Of a DNA stretch of 64,000 bases, positions 50,065-59,372 are shown one piece after another. This stretch comes from DASXTC01 sp036505635 (GTDB lineage Bacteria > Acidobacteriota > Polarisedimenticolia > JACPZX01 > DASXTC01). Position numbers and translations under genes: made by a program. A model generated the notes under the pieces. The model made no database searches, had not been told where the DNA came from, and saw only the letters and a list, made by a program, of their open reading frames with translations. The stretch spans positions 62,001 to 126,000 of the forward strand of contig DASXTC010000037.1 of the NCBI GenBank assembly GCA_036505635.1. The letters are read 5' to 3'. Each line of letters starts with the position of its first letter. Position 1 is the stretch's first letter.

Positions 50065-51567
50065 TCAGGCGAACGGCGCCTTGCGGTCGGTGGAGGAGGA
50101 GATCCTCAGCTCGCCGCGATACTTCGCGACGGTCCGGCGGGCGACCTTGACCCCGTGCACCTCCTCGAGAATCTTCACGATCGCCGCGTCGGAAAGAGGA
50201 TTGCTGCCGTTTTCGCTCTCGACGATGTGCTTTATCTTCTCCTTGACGCTGAGCGCGGAGATCTCACCGCCCCTGTCATCCGGCACCGACGCGTGGAAAA
50301 AGTATCTCATCTCGAAAATGCCGCGGTGCGTGTACATGTACTTGTTCCTCACGACGCGGCTCACGGTTGATTCGTGCATCTCGATGTCGTCGGCCACGTC
50401 CCGCAGCCTGAGAGGCCGGATCTTCTCGATCCCGTGGTCCAGAAAGGCCCTCTGGTGCTTCACCAGGCTCACCGCGACCTTCATGATGGTCCGCTGCCTC
50501 TCATCGAGGCTCTTTATGAGGTGCACGGCCGAGCGGAATTTCTCCTTGACGTATTCCCGGGCGTCGCGATCGGCGGTCTGGTTGCCCCGCTCGATCATCT
50601 TGCGGTAGGTCTGGCTGATGCGGAGGCGTGGGAGCCCGTCCTCGTTGAGGACCACGCGGTACTCCCCCAGATCGTCCTTGTACACGTAGACGTCGGGGGT
50701 GACGTATTGCGATTGCGCGCAGTTGTATTTCAAGCCGGGGCTCGGATCGAGCCGGCGGATGATCTCCAGGTGATGCTGGACCTCCTCGAGCGAGCAGCCG
50801 ACCTGAGCGGCGATCTCCTGGTACCTGTGTGTCTGGAGAAGACCGATGTGCTCACGCACGATCTGCTCCGTCAGGGTGCCCCGCAGTCCCAGGTGCCGGA
50901 GCTGGAGCGTGAGGCACTCGGCCAGATCCCGCGCGGCCACACCGGCGGGGTCGAAGCTCTGCACGAGCGCCAGCGCTTTCGCGACGTCGGCCGGGCTGTA
51001 GCCTGGCTCCGTCTGGGCGACGGCGCCCTCCTCCTGCGTCCTGCCGTCGCCGGAGCCGGGGCGCCCCATCGCCTCGATCTCCGCGAGGCTGGCGTCGAGG
51101 TGTCCGTTGTCGTCGAGGTTGCCGATGATGGCTTCCGCGATCTCCCTGAGGTGATCGTCGGTCGGCGTCATCTCGAGCTGCCAGGTGAGATGATCGGTCA
51201 GGTTCTCCTGCTTGGTGAGCGTCGCCTCGAAGGAGGGTCCGTCCGCCGTCTCGACGGGACCACGCGGCTCGTATCCCTTGTCGAGGTAGTCCCGCCAGAA
51301 GGCCTCGTAGTCGTCCGCGTCGCCGGTGCCCCGGTCGCCCAGCGGGTTTTCGCCGTTCTTGGTCTGGTCGGTCGGCTGGCTGTCGAGCTGCTGGGGGGCC
51401 ATCGTCTCGAGGCCTTCCTCGAGCACGGGATTGGACTCCAGCTCCTGATTGATCTCGTTGACGAGGTCCAGCTTGGAGAGCTGCAACAGCTTGATGGCCT
51501 GCTGCAGCGACGGCGTCATGATGAGCCGCTGGCTCATTCTCAGGTTCAGCCGCTGCTCAAGCGCCAT
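50065..51567 (-). CDS. rpoN: RNA polymerase sigma-54 factor
   Basis: A 500-residue sigma-54: N-terminal activator-interacting region LRMSQRLIMTPSLQQAIKLLQ, an acidic region II, the core-binding domain, HTH region (DDIEMHESTVSRVVRNKY) and the RpoN box VARRTVAKYRGELRI. It drives transcription from -24/-12 promoters with bacterial enhancer-binding proteins. It lies between lptB and hpf. No -24/-12 promoter was recognised in the window. Confidence 0.96.
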   Translation of the reverse strand: MALEQRLNLRMSQRLIMTPSLQQAIKLLQLSKLDLVNEINQELESNPVLEEGLETMAPQQLDSQPTDQTKNGENPLGDRGTGDADDYEAFWRDYLDKGYEPRGPVETADGPSFEATLTKQENLTDHLTWQLEMTPTDDHLREIAEAIIGNLDDNGHLDASLAEIEAMGRPGSGDGRTQEEGAVAQTEPGYSPADVAKALALVQSFDPAGVAARDLAECLTLQLRHLGLRGTLTEQIVREHIGLLQTHRYQEIAAQVGCSLEEVQHHLEIIRRLDPSPGLKYNCAQSQYVTPDVYVYKDDLGEYRVVLNEDGLPRLRISQTYRKMIERGNQTADRDAREYVKEKFRSAVHLIKSLDERQRTIMKVAVSLVKHQRAFLDHGIEKIRPLRLRDVADDIEMHESTVSRVVRNKYMYTHRGIFEMRYFFHASVPDDRGGEISALSVKEKIKHIVESENGSNPLSDAAIVKILEEVHGVKVARRTVAKYRGELRISSSTDRKAPFA

Positions 51568-51597
51568 GACCCGATGCTCCCCACGCTCCCGCGTGTT

Positions 51598-52326
51598 CTA
51601 CTTCAGGGTGAACTGCTCTCCGAGATAAACGTCCCGGACACCGGGATCGTTCGCGAGGGCGTCCGGTGTTCCCGTCTGGAAGATTTCGCCATCGTGGATA
51701 ATGTACGCTCGATCGGTGATTTGTAAAGTCTCCCTTACGTTGTGATCGGTCACCAGAATACCGAGCCCCCGCGACTTCAAGTGGGCGATGACCTGTTGCA
51801 GGTCATACCTCGCCTTCGGATCGATCCCGGCGAATGGCTCGTCCAGAAGAATGAACGAAGGGCTGGTCGTCAGGGCGCGCGCGATCTCCACCCGACGGCG
51901 CTCACCCCCCGAGAGGGTGGACGCCTTCTGCCGGGCCAGGTGCGCGATGCCGAACTCGCCCAGCAGCGTCGCTACGCGCTGGGAGACCTGCTGGGCATCG
52001 AGATTGAGTGTTTCCAGGATTGCGAGGAGGTTTTGCTCGACCGTCATTTTCCGGAATACCGAGGTTTCCTGGGGGAGGTATCCGATGCCGCGGCGCGCTC
52101 GCATGTACATCGGCAAGCCCGTGATGTCCTCCCCGTTCAGAAGGACGCGGCCGCCGTCCGGTGCGACGAGACCCAGCACGCACGAGAAGGTCGTCGTCTT
52201 GCCCGCCCCGTTAGGGCCGAGCAACCCGACCACCTCGCCTCCGTGAATGACGATTGAGACATCTCGCACGACCCTGCGACCCCTGTAGGACTTGCAGAGG
52301 GCCTCAGTCGCGAGGGACTGGTCCAA
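51598..52326 (-). CDS. lptB: LPS export ABC transporter ATPase LptB
   Basis: A 242-residue ABC ATPase: Walker A GPNGAGKTTTFSC, the signature LSGGERRRVEIARAL, and Walker B ILLDEPFAGIDP, with the LptB-typical MYMRARRGIGYLPQE loop. It powers LPS movement with LptFG. TTG 52326 has AAGGAG nine bases upstream and overlaps the end of the LptC/LptA-like gene by 23 bases. The lptF and lptG genes are not in the window. Confidence 0.95.
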   Translation of the reverse strand: MDQSLATEALCKSYRGRRVVRDVSIVIHGGEVVGLLGPNGAGKTTTFSCVLGLVAPDGGRVLLNGEDITGLPMYMRARRGIGYLPQETSVFRKMTVEQNLLAILETLNLDAQQVSQRVATLLGEFGIAHLARQKASTLSGGERRRVEIARALTTSPSFILLDEPFAGIDPKARYDLQQVIAHLKSRGLGILVTDHNVRETLQITDRAYIIHDGEIFQTGTPDALANDPGVRDVYLGEQFTLK

Positions 52327-54448
52327 CCCCAGGCGCTCCTTTCTGCCGTGGCTTGAGCGTAATCCACGTGCGTCCGCCGACCTCGGATTCGACGAGGATC
52401 CTATCACCCGATCTGTCCATTGTCAAAGCCAGACCTCTGACAACTTGTTGACCTGTCGAGTCTTGGACGCTCGCCTCCCTTCCGGAGCCGATCAGTTTCA
52501 ACGTATCCGCCTTGGGGTCCGCTATCAGTCTGTCCCCGTTTCCCGTGCGTCCGGAATCGCTCAGCGCCACATTGCCGGCGGCCTCCATCAGCTCGGCGCC
52601 GCCGCCGTCGGCCGAGAGCGTCACGATCATCGAGTCCGACGTGACGCGCAGGGCGCCCTGGGTCACGAGCACGCGGCCCCCGTACGCGATGCAATTCGCT
52701 CCCCGCTCGTACTTCATGGTGGAGGCCGCCACGGTCACGATCTGCTCGGAGGGATTGCCGGAAGGCCTCGCCTGGTTGGCGGGAGCCGGCTGGCGGAACG
52801 TGTTGACCACCTCGCCGCGGGCCTCCAACGTGCCTTCCGACTCGTTCACGTCGACCTCGGAGGCCTCCAGCCGGTTCTCACCCTGCCACAGCCGGACCCG
52901 ATCCCTGTAGTGCGCCAGCTTCCCTTGCTCCGCGAAGGTGAGGGATCCCGCCATCACGTATATGGTCTCTCCTTCCTTGAAAAACGGGAGAGCCTGCCCC
53001 GCGGAGCCCCCCTCCACCGACTCATCGGACCTGGGAGGCTCGTAGCTCGCGCGCACGCCCCCCTTCGCGGAAAGGGTCTTTTGCCGCCGGTCGGCCTCGA
53101 TCCGGTCCGCCTGGATCTTTCGCTTGAGCCACGACGCGCTGGCCGGCTTGCCCTGCTCACCCGTGAGGGTCACGATGTCGGAGTTAGGGTCCAGGACAGT
53201 GTGGCTCCCCTCGCTCCGCATCTCCCGGTCCGAAAGGTGGATCTCCCCCTGTCCTTCCAGGTTCGTCAATGTCCCAAGGTTCGGATCGAACACGGCATCA
53301 AGATGGTCGCTCAGGAGGCGGAACCCGGCCGATTCTCCCTCGGCGGGCGCCCCCTTCAGATCGACCTCGCCCTCCGCGCGGGCGCGGGTCAGGTTGCCTC
53401 CCGTCAGATCGAACCGCAGCGTCCGCGCCGCGATGCTCGAGGGAGCGTCCCCCCGGGCTGAGTCCAGCGCGGTGAGGAGCGCGTCACCGGAGACCTCGAT
53501 CGAGGTCGGCTCGGAGCCGGCCCCGAACTGCATAGCGAGGCTGAACCCTCGCATCGTCCGCGTTCCTTCCAGGGCGAGCAGCTTCCCGAGCGGTGAGGTG
53601 GTGCCCGGTGTGGAAACCGCGTGGGAGCTTTCGAGCACGAACCCCTGGTCCGCAGTAAGGCTCTGGACCCCGCCCCCCTCCAGGAAGCTCGCCACCAGCC
53701 GCGAACCCGAGAGGTTCTCGCCGCGCCCGGTGACCGCCCTGTAGTCGCGCATTTCCAAGGTGGCGTTCTTCAGATCGTGCGTGGCCGAGACCGCTTCGAC
53801 CCTGACCAGACCCATACCGCCGAGCGGCATCGAGGTCGTGACGTCGCGCAGGAACCGGACGATCTGGGATTCGATTTCGTAGGTCATTCCCACCGCGGTC
53901 CCCGTGGCGGGACCGCGTGCAAACGAGATGCTGTCCTGAGTCGTCGCCTGCCCGTCCGCCTCGTGGTAGGCGAGCCGGGGGGTCAGGAGGGTCAGCCCGT
54001 CCGCTGTTCTCACGGTCACCCCTCCCTCCAGCTGCCAGGAGCCCATTGCTTCGGGCGCACCTGCGGCGGGCGGGCCGGCCGCGCCGGCCGGCTGAAGGTC
54101 GTCGGCGGGGGCCAGTGACGAGGCGGTGGGAGCCTCGACGATCGTCTCCCGGCCCGCGGGGCCGAACAGATGGAAGACGACGTTGGTCAGATCGAGACGG
54201 CCGTCGGTGTAGCTGCGCGATTCGAGGGCTTTCAGACGCAGGGTCGGCCGGCCCTCCCGCGTCCGCACGATCTCGACGTTGAAGGCCTGCTGGGCGAGGC
54301 GCGCGGAGCCGGGGAGCTCCCGCGCTCCGGTGTCGCTCGGTCGGGGGGGCCCCCCGCGGACATTGGCGGACAACGACAGGACGATCCCGCTGACGAGGCC
54401 CGCGAGCCCCAGCAGCAGGACGAGTCTGAGGCTTCGGATGAGCGCCAT
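52304..54448 (-). CDS. Large LptC/LptA-like LPS-transport protein
   Basis: A 714-residue protein with an N-terminal membrane anchor (LVLLLGLAGLVSGIVLSL) and then several OstA/LptA-like beta-jellyroll repeats. The N-terminal part (about 40-210) follows the LptC layout (FNVEIVRTREGRPTLRLKA, WQLEGGVTVRTADGLTLL), the later parts LptA-like (ADQGFVLESSHAVS, IHLSDREMRSEGSHTV, GRVLVTQGALRVTSDSMIV). It is three to four times the usual LptC or LptA length, so it may be a bridge spanning the periplasm. It is directly upstream of lptB with overlap. Confidence 0.85.
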   Translation of the reverse strand: MALIRSLRLVLLLGLAGLVSGIVLSLSANVRGGPPRPSDTGARELPGSARLAQQAFNVEIVRTREGRPTLRLKALESRSYTDGRLDLTNVVFHLFGPAGRETIVEAPTASSLAPADDLQPAGAAGPPAAGAPEAMGSWQLEGGVTVRTADGLTLLTPRLAYHEADGQATTQDSISFARGPATGTAVGMTYEIESQIVRFLRDVTTSMPLGGMGLVRVEAVSATHDLKNATLEMRDYRAVTGRGENLSGSRLVASFLEGGGVQSLTADQGFVLESSHAVSTPGTTSPLGKLLALEGTRTMRGFSLAMQFGAGSEPTSIEVSGDALLTALDSARGDAPSSIAARTLRFDLTGGNLTRARAEGEVDLKGAPAEGESAGFRLLSDHLDAVFDPNLGTLTNLEGQGEIHLSDREMRSEGSHTVLDPNSDIVTLTGEQGKPASASWLKRKIQADRIEADRRQKTLSAKGGVRASYEPPRSDESVEGGSAGQALPFFKEGETIYVMAGSLTFAEQGKLAHYRDRVRLWQGENRLEASEVDVNESEGTLEARGEVVNTFRQPAPANQARPSGNPSEQIVTVAASTMKYERGANCIAYGGRVLVTQGALRVTSDSMIVTLSADGGGAELMEAAGNVALSDSGRTGNGDRLIADPKADTLKLIGSGREASVQDSTGQQVVRGLALTMDRSGDRILVESEVGGRTWITLKPRQKGAPGVGPVPRD

Positions 54449-54460
54449 GGGTCCCGCCTG

Positions 54461-55243
54461 TCAACGCCCCTTGAAATCAGGCTTGCGTTTCTCGAGGAAC
54501 GCGCGCGTGCCTTCCTTGAAATCGTCGCTGGTGACGACGAGGCCGAACAGAGCCGCCTCGAGGAAGAGCCCTTCCTCCAGCGGCATCTCCGTCCCTTCGT
54601 TCACCGCCTCGATCGCGAGGCGCACGGCCACCGGACCGCGCGACAGGATCGTCCGCGCCAGCTTCTCGGCCTCCGCCACCGCCTGTCCCTCGGGCACGAC
54701 CCGATTGACGAGCCCGATACGGTGGGCCTCCTTCGCGTCGACCATCTCCCCCGAGAGGATCATCTCGAGGCCCCTGCCCTTGCCGACCAGCCGTGCCAGC
54801 CGCTGGGTGCCGCCGAATCCCGGAATGATCCCGAGCGTCACCTCGGGAAGGCCCAGCCTGGCGTTCTCAGAAGCGACCCTCAAGTGACAGGCCAGCGCCA
54901 GCTCGCAGCCGCCTCCGAGGGCGAACCCGTTGACGGCGGCGATGACGATCTTGCCCGAGTTCGCAAGCCGGGAGAGCACCTCCTGGCCGTACAGCGAGTA
55001 GTCCTTGCCGGCGATCGGCGTCTGCTGCGCCAGCTCGCCGATGTCGGCGCCCGCGACGAAAGCCTTGGGGCCGGAGCCGGTGATGATGACGGCTCCGACC
55101 AGGGGATCCGCGCCGGAGTCGGCGATGGCGCGGTCCAGCTCGCCGACCGTCCGGCGGTTCAGCGCGTTGAGCTTTTCGGGGCGGTTGATCGTGATGAAGG
55201 CGATCCGGTCGCGTACTTCGTAGAGCAGATTCTCGAACGGCAT
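54461..55243 (-). CDS. Enoyl-CoA hydratase
   Basis: A 260-residue crotonase-fold protein: AFVAGADIGELA (oxyanion-hole region), NGFALGGGCELALACHLRVA, the catalytic glutamate region GLPEVTLGIIPGFGGTQRL and the C-terminal FLEKRKPDF. It hydrates trans-2-enoyl-CoA in beta-oxidation. ATG 55243 (overlapping the upstream stop) is preferred to GTG 55246. With the dehydrogenase and thiolase it makes a beta-oxidation set. Confidence 0.92.
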   Translation of the reverse strand: MPFENLLYEVRDRIAFITINRPEKLNALNRRTVGELDRAIADSGADPLVGAVIITGSGPKAFVAGADIGELAQQTPIAGKDYSLYGQEVLSRLANSGKIVIAAVNGFALGGGCELALACHLRVASENARLGLPEVTLGIIPGFGGTQRLARLVGKGRGLEMILSGEMVDAKEAHRIGLVNRVVPEGQAVAEAEKLARTILSRGPVAVRLAIEAVNEGTEMPLEEGLFLEAALFGLVVTSDDFKEGTRAFLEKRKPDFKGR

Positions 55244-56136
55244 CACACGCCACCGAGCAGGAAGTTGTTCGGGGCCGGCTTCGACCCGCTGTAGTCGTAA
55301 AACCCCTTGCCGCTCTTCTTGCCGAGCAGCCCCGCCATCACCATCCGCTTGAGCAGGGGCGGGCAGGCGAACCGACGCTCGCGGAACTCCTCGAAGAAGA
55401 CGTTCGAGATGTAGTAGGTTGTGTCGAGGCCGACGAAATCGAGCAAGGTGAAGGGGCCCATCGGATAACCGCAGCCCAGCTTCATCGCCTCATCGATCTC
55501 CTCGATCGAGCCGACCCCTTCCTCGATCGCCCGCACCGCGTCCAGGAGGTAGGGCACCAGGAGGCGGTTGACGATGAAGCCGGTCTTGTCGGAGGTGCGG
55601 ATTGGCGTCTTACCCAGGTTCCGCACGAACGAGACCCCCTCCAGATAGACCTTATCGTCGGTCATGATGGTCCGGACCACCTCCACGAGCCTCATGAGGG
55701 GCACTGGATTGAAGAAGTGGAGTCCCAGGAACCGGTTTGGCCGCCTGGTGGCGGCGGCCAGCTCCGTGATCGAGAGCGACGATGTGTTCGAGGCGAAGAT
55801 CGCGGCCGGGCCGCAGACCGCGTCCAACCGGGCGAAGATCTCCTTCTTGGCCCCGAGGCTTTCCACCACCGCCTCGATGACGAGGTCCCGGTCGGCCAGC
55901 CTGGACGGATCGGTGGTTCCCTTCAGGTTCGCGAGGGTCCTGTCGCGATCCTCGGCCGTGGTCTTGCCCTTCTCCACTCCACCGGACAGGAACCTGGCGA
56001 CTCCCGCGAGGCCCTTGTCGAGGAGCTCCTGGGAAACCTCCAGGACGAGGGTGTCGTGGCCTGCCTGCGCGCAGACCTGGGCGATGCCGGACCCCATGAG
56101 CCCGCAACCCAGCACTCCCACTTTCGTGATCGCCAT
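55243..56136 (-). CDS. 3-hydroxyacyl-CoA (3-hydroxybutyryl-CoA) dehydrogenase
   Basis: A 297-residue NAD-dependent dehydrogenase: VGVLGCGLMGSGIAQVCAQA (Rossmann G-x-G-x-x-G), LVIEAVVESLGAKKEIF, FASNTSSLSITELA, HFFNPVPLMRLVEVV with the catalytic His, and DFVGLDTTYYISNVF. GGAGGAAG precedes ATG 56136. Substrate could be short-chain 3-hydroxyacyl-CoA. It overlaps the enoyl-CoA hydratase start by one to four bases. Confidence 0.94.
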   Translation of the reverse strand: MAITKVGVLGCGLMGSGIAQVCAQAGHDTLVLEVSQELLDKGLAGVARFLSGGVEKGKTTAEDRDRTLANLKGTTDPSRLADRDLVIEAVVESLGAKKEIFARLDAVCGPAAIFASNTSSLSITELAAATRRPNRFLGLHFFNPVPLMRLVEVVRTIMTDDKVYLEGVSFVRNLGKTPIRTSDKTGFIVNRLLVPYLLDAVRAIEEGVGSIEEIDEAMKLGCGYPMGPFTLLDFVGLDTTYYISNVFFEEFRERRFACPPLLKRMVMAGLLGKKSGKGFYDYSGSKPAPNNFLLGGV

Positions 56137-56171
56137 CGGTGCTTCCTCCGATTCAACCCGACTCGCCACCG

Positions 56172-57353
56172 CTATCGGGTGGACTCCACCAGCATCGCGA
56201 TCCCCTGCCCGCCGCCGATGCAGGCCGAGGCGATCCCGAGGCGGGCGCCGCGCCGTCTCAGCTCGAGCAGCAGGGTCAGGACGAGCCGCGTCCCGGTGGC
56301 GCCCAGCGGATGGCCCAGCGCCACCGCGCCGCCGTTGACGTTGACCCGCTCCCGATCGAGCCCGAGCTCCTTCTCGACGGCCAGGTACTGAGCTGCGAAA
56401 GCCTCATTGATCTCGAACAGATCTATCTCGCGCAACGCGAGGCCCGTCTTCCTCAGAATGCCCCGGATCGCCGGCACCGGCCCGATCCCCATGAACCGAG
56501 GGTCCACGCCCTCGTAGTGCCACGCGAGGACCTTGCCCAGGCACTTGAGCCCGTCGCGCCGCGCCCGTTCGGCGCCGGCCACCACGACCGCGGCCGCGCC
56601 GTCCACGATCCCGCTGGCGTTGCCGGCAGTGACGAGCTGCGTCCCGAAGACGGGCGGCAGCATGGCCAGCCCCTCGAGGCTCGTGTCGGGCCGCATGTGG
56701 TCGTCGGTGTCGAACACAGTGGTCTTCCCCTTCTTGACGATCTCGATGGGGACGATCTCCTCGCCGAGCTTGCCGGCCTTCAGGGCGGCGTCGGCGAGGC
56801 GCTGGCTCCGGTGGGCGAAGACGTCGGCCTCCTGGCGCGTGATCCCCTTCTCGCGCGCGAGGAGATCCGCCGTTTGCGCCATCATCAGCCCGCAGTAGTT
56901 GTCCATCAGGGCCACGGTGAGGGAGTCCTCGAGTTTGCCCTCACCCAGGCGAAGGCCTGCGCGCAGGCCCCGGATCACGTGCGGAGCCTGGCTCATGCTC
57001 TCCATGCCACCGGCCAGCGCGATCTCGGCCTCACCGAGGCGGATCATCTGCGCGGCGGAGACGATCGACTGGATGCCCGAGCCGCAGAGTCGGTTGACGG
57101 TCAGCGCGGGGACCTCGTGGGGCACGCCCGCCTTGAGCGCCACGTGGCGCGCGCCGTACACCGCGTTTCCGCTGCTCTGCTGTGCGTTGCCCATGACCAC
57201 GTGGTCAACGGACGCGACGGGGACCTCGGAGCGGGCCAGCGCGGCTTTCGCGGCGATCGCCCCGAGCTCGATCTCGGTGTGGTCACGCAGAATGCCGTTG
57301 AACTCGCCCATCGCGGTGCGGGCGCCGTGCACGATCAGTACGTCGGGTGGCAT
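56172..57353 (-). CDS. Acetyl-CoA acetyltransferase (thiolase)
   Basis: A 393-residue thiolase: nucleophile Cys90 in VNRLCGSGIQSI, the LFEINEAFAAQ motif, GGAVALGHPLGATG with the base His and a second Cys in SACIGGGQG. It catalyses the reversible joining of two acetyl-CoA or thiolytic cleavage of 3-ketoacyl-CoA. ATG 57353 follows GAGGAAAACC; upstream in-frame codons are non-coding. It heads the unit thiolase, dehydrogenase, hydratase, lptC/A, lptB, rpoN, hpf. Confidence 0.94.
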   Translation of the reverse strand: MPPDVLIVHGARTAMGEFNGILRDHTEIELGAIAAKAALARSEVPVASVDHVVMGNAQQSSGNAVYGARHVALKAGVPHEVPALTVNRLCGSGIQSIVSAAQMIRLGEAEIALAGGMESMSQAPHVIRGLRAGLRLGEGKLEDSLTVALMDNYCGLMMAQTADLLAREKGITRQEADVFAHRSQRLADAALKAGKLGEEIVPIEIVKKGKTTVFDTDDHMRPDTSLEGLAMLPPVFGTQLVTAGNASGIVDGAAAVVVAGAERARRDGLKCLGKVLAWHYEGVDPRFMGIGPVPAIRGILRKTGLALREIDLFEINEAFAAQYLAVEKELGLDRERVNVNGGAVALGHPLGATGTRLVLTLLLELRRRGARLGIASACIGGGQGIAMLVESTR

Positions 57354-57387
57354 CGAGGTTTTCCTCGCGGGGAGAGCGTTCTTGCGC

Positions 57388-57416
57388 ATTCTAACAGAGG
57401 GGGATGGGCCCAGCAA
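57388..57416 (-). promoter_or_regulatory. Probable promoter of the thiolase unit
   Basis: TTGCTG (57416-57411) and TAGAAT (57393-57388) with a 17-base spacer on the minus strand, about 35 bases before the thiolase start. Confidence 0.45.
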
Positions 57417-57455
57417 CACGGCGCCCCGCGCGGGAGGCGGGGCGGGCGGATCCAC

Positions 57456-58283
57456 TCAAGGGAGTGGTGCGGGCCTTCTGCCGGTGTGATGGACGGTCCG
57501 CCTGAAGTCCTCGCCTTCCAGGGTGATCACCTCGCACATCTCGTAGAGACGCGAGCGCAGGGCGTCGCCGATCTGCGAGCGCAGGTTCGGCTTCTCGCGC
57601 ACACGCTCATCCGCGGGGTGGGACCTCGCGCCAATCTCGTCGTCCAGGTTCGAGGTGAAGATCGTGACGCGCCGCTCGTTGTATCTGTTGTTGATGATGT
57701 GCGAGAGGGTGTCCCTCACCCAGTCGGTCATCCTGGTCGAACCCAGGTCGTCCAGCACGAGCACCTCCGCGCCGAAGATGGGCTGCAGAACCTCCAGCTC
57801 GGTCGTCCCGGAGACGGCGTTGTAGGAGGCCTGGATCTCCTTCAGCAGATCGCGAAAGTCGTAGAAGAGCGCACGCGCGCCCTTGTCCTTCATCAGGCTC
57901 AGCAGAGCCGCGGCCGCCAGGTGGGTCTTGCCGACGCCGCAGGGACCCATCAGGAGCAGACCGGAGTCGTGGATCGGATACTCCTCGACGAACCTCCTGA
58001 TATGCAGCTTGGCCAGGCTCAGCGAGGTGTTGAGATCGGCGAACTCCTCGAACGAGCAGCTCTGGTACCGGCGCGGGATTCTCGATTCCCGCAGGAGGCG
58101 TTCGACACGATCGGCGCCGAGGCAGGCGCAGCGGCGAGCGCGGGCGACACCGTCAGCGGACTCGATGAGCTCGAAACCGGTGCCGCCACACTGGGGGCAC
58201 GCGCCGCTCCCCCTGATGTCAGTGGACGGCGTGGACGCGCCGGGCCGGATGCCGGGTCCTTCGGAAGCGTTCGGGGTGCCCAT
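57456..58283 (-). CDS. DnaC/IstB-like ATPase with zinc cluster
   Basis: A 275-residue AAA+ protein. The N-terminal part has CPQCGG and RCACLG, a four-Cys zinc site; the ATPase core has Walker A MGPCGVGKTHLAAAALL, Walker B VLVLDDLGS and sensor I FTSNLDDE. The protein fits the DnaC/DnaI family that loads the replicative helicase, and IstB-type proteins of transposons share this fold. No transposase lies nearby, so the helicase-loader role is likelier. ATG 58283 is used. Confidence 0.85.
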   Translation of the reverse strand: MGTPNASEGPGIRPGASTPSTDIRGSGACPQCGGTGFELIESADGVARARRCACLGADRVERLLRESRIPRRYQSCSFEEFADLNTSLSLAKLHIRRFVEEYPIHDSGLLLMGPCGVGKTHLAAAALLSLMKDKGARALFYDFRDLLKEIQASYNAVSGTTELEVLQPIFGAEVLVLDDLGSTRMTDWVRDTLSHIINNRYNERRVTIFTSNLDDEIGARSHPADERVREKPNLRSQIGDALRSRLYEMCEVITLEGEDFRRTVHHTGRRPAPLP

Positions 58284-58294
58284 TGAACGGGACC

Positions 58295-59155
58295 TTAGTT
58301 CAAGTAACCGCGGAGCTGCTGGCACTTCTGTGAGCGATTGAGCTTGTCCAGAGCCTGCGCCTCGATCTGCCGGATGCGTTCCCTGGAGAGGTTCATCATC
58401 TCGCCGATCTCCTTGAGCGTCTTTGGCTCCTCCCCGTCGAGCCCGAACCGGAGCTTGACGACCTTCTCCTCCTTCGGGTCGAGCTCGTCGAGGGCCGCGT
58501 GCAGCAGCGTCTTGAGCGAGGACTTCAGGAGCAAGGTGTCGGCCGAGGGCATCATGTCCTGCTCGAGCTTGTCCGACAGGTGGAAGTCGTGCTCCTCGTC
58601 GATGACGGTGCTCAGCGACACGTTGTCGTCCGCGACTCGGAGCAGGGAGAGCACCTCGTCCACCGTGATCTCGAGTCGGGCCGCGATCTCATCCGGGTTC
58701 GGGCTGCGCTCCAGCTCGAGCGTCAGGGTCGAGATGGTCTTGCCGATCCGGTACAGGAGGTTCGCCTGCTTCTGAGGAAGCCTGAACGCCCCGCTCTGAT
58801 CGGAAAGGGCGTGGATGATCGCCTGTCGAACCCACCACACCGCGTAGGTGATGAACTTGACATTCTTCTTGGGGTCGAAGCGCTTGGCCGCCTCGATCAG
58901 GCCGATGTTGCCTTCGTTGATCAGGTCGAGGAAGGAGAGACCGCACCCCCGGTACTTCTTCGCGAAGCTCACCACGAACCGGAGATTGGCCTCCACGAGC
59001 TTCTTGAGGGATTCCCTGTCCCCCTTACGGATCTTCGCGCCGAGCTTCTTCTCCTCATCGGCGGTGATCCGAGGGAGCCTGGAGATCTCCTGCAGGTACT
59101 TCTTGAGGCTCTGTGAACTGGAGGTCCCGCGTTGGGACCGCGACTGTTCGTCCAT
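58295..59155 (-). CDS. RpoD-family RNA polymerase sigma factor
   Basis: A 286-residue sigma-70 factor: region 1.2 (LKKYLQEISRLPRITADEE), 2.1-2.4 with NLRFVVSFAKKYRGCGLSF and GLIEAAKRFDPKKNVKFITYAVWWVRQAI, 3 and 4 (LRFGLDGEEPKTLKEIGEMM, SRERIRQIEAQAL). It lacks region 1.1 and is much shorter than a primary RpoD, so it may be a group 2 or stationary-phase factor, or a short primary factor. The next gene, 11 bases on, is the DnaC-like ATPase. Confidence 0.9.
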   Translation of the reverse strand: MDEQSRSQRGTSSSQSLKKYLQEISRLPRITADEEKKLGAKIRKGDRESLKKLVEANLRFVVSFAKKYRGCGLSFLDLINEGNIGLIEAAKRFDPKKNVKFITYAVWWVRQAIIHALSDQSGAFRLPQKQANLLYRIGKTISTLTLELERSPNPDEIAARLEITVDEVLSLLRVADDNVSLSTVIDEEHDFHLSDKLEQDMMPSADTLLLKSSLKTLLHAALDELDPKEEKVVKLRFGLDGEEPKTLKEIGEMMNLSRERIRQIEAQALDKLNRSQKCQQLRGYLN

Positions 59156-59372
59156 GCTCGAGAGGCGACCCTATGCGTGGGGAGTGGAACCCTGTTCCCG
59201 AGAAACGGGCAATACTACTACATCCGCGCGCTTCGGGACACACTCTTTCGGTGAGCGAGCGTGAAGACAGGCCCCGAGGCGTCGCGACGTCGTCCTCATC
59301 CGCTCTATCGGCATCCCGGGCGTCGGACCTGAGTGGAATGCCCCTCCCCGGCCCTGCGAACGAGGCCGGCGG

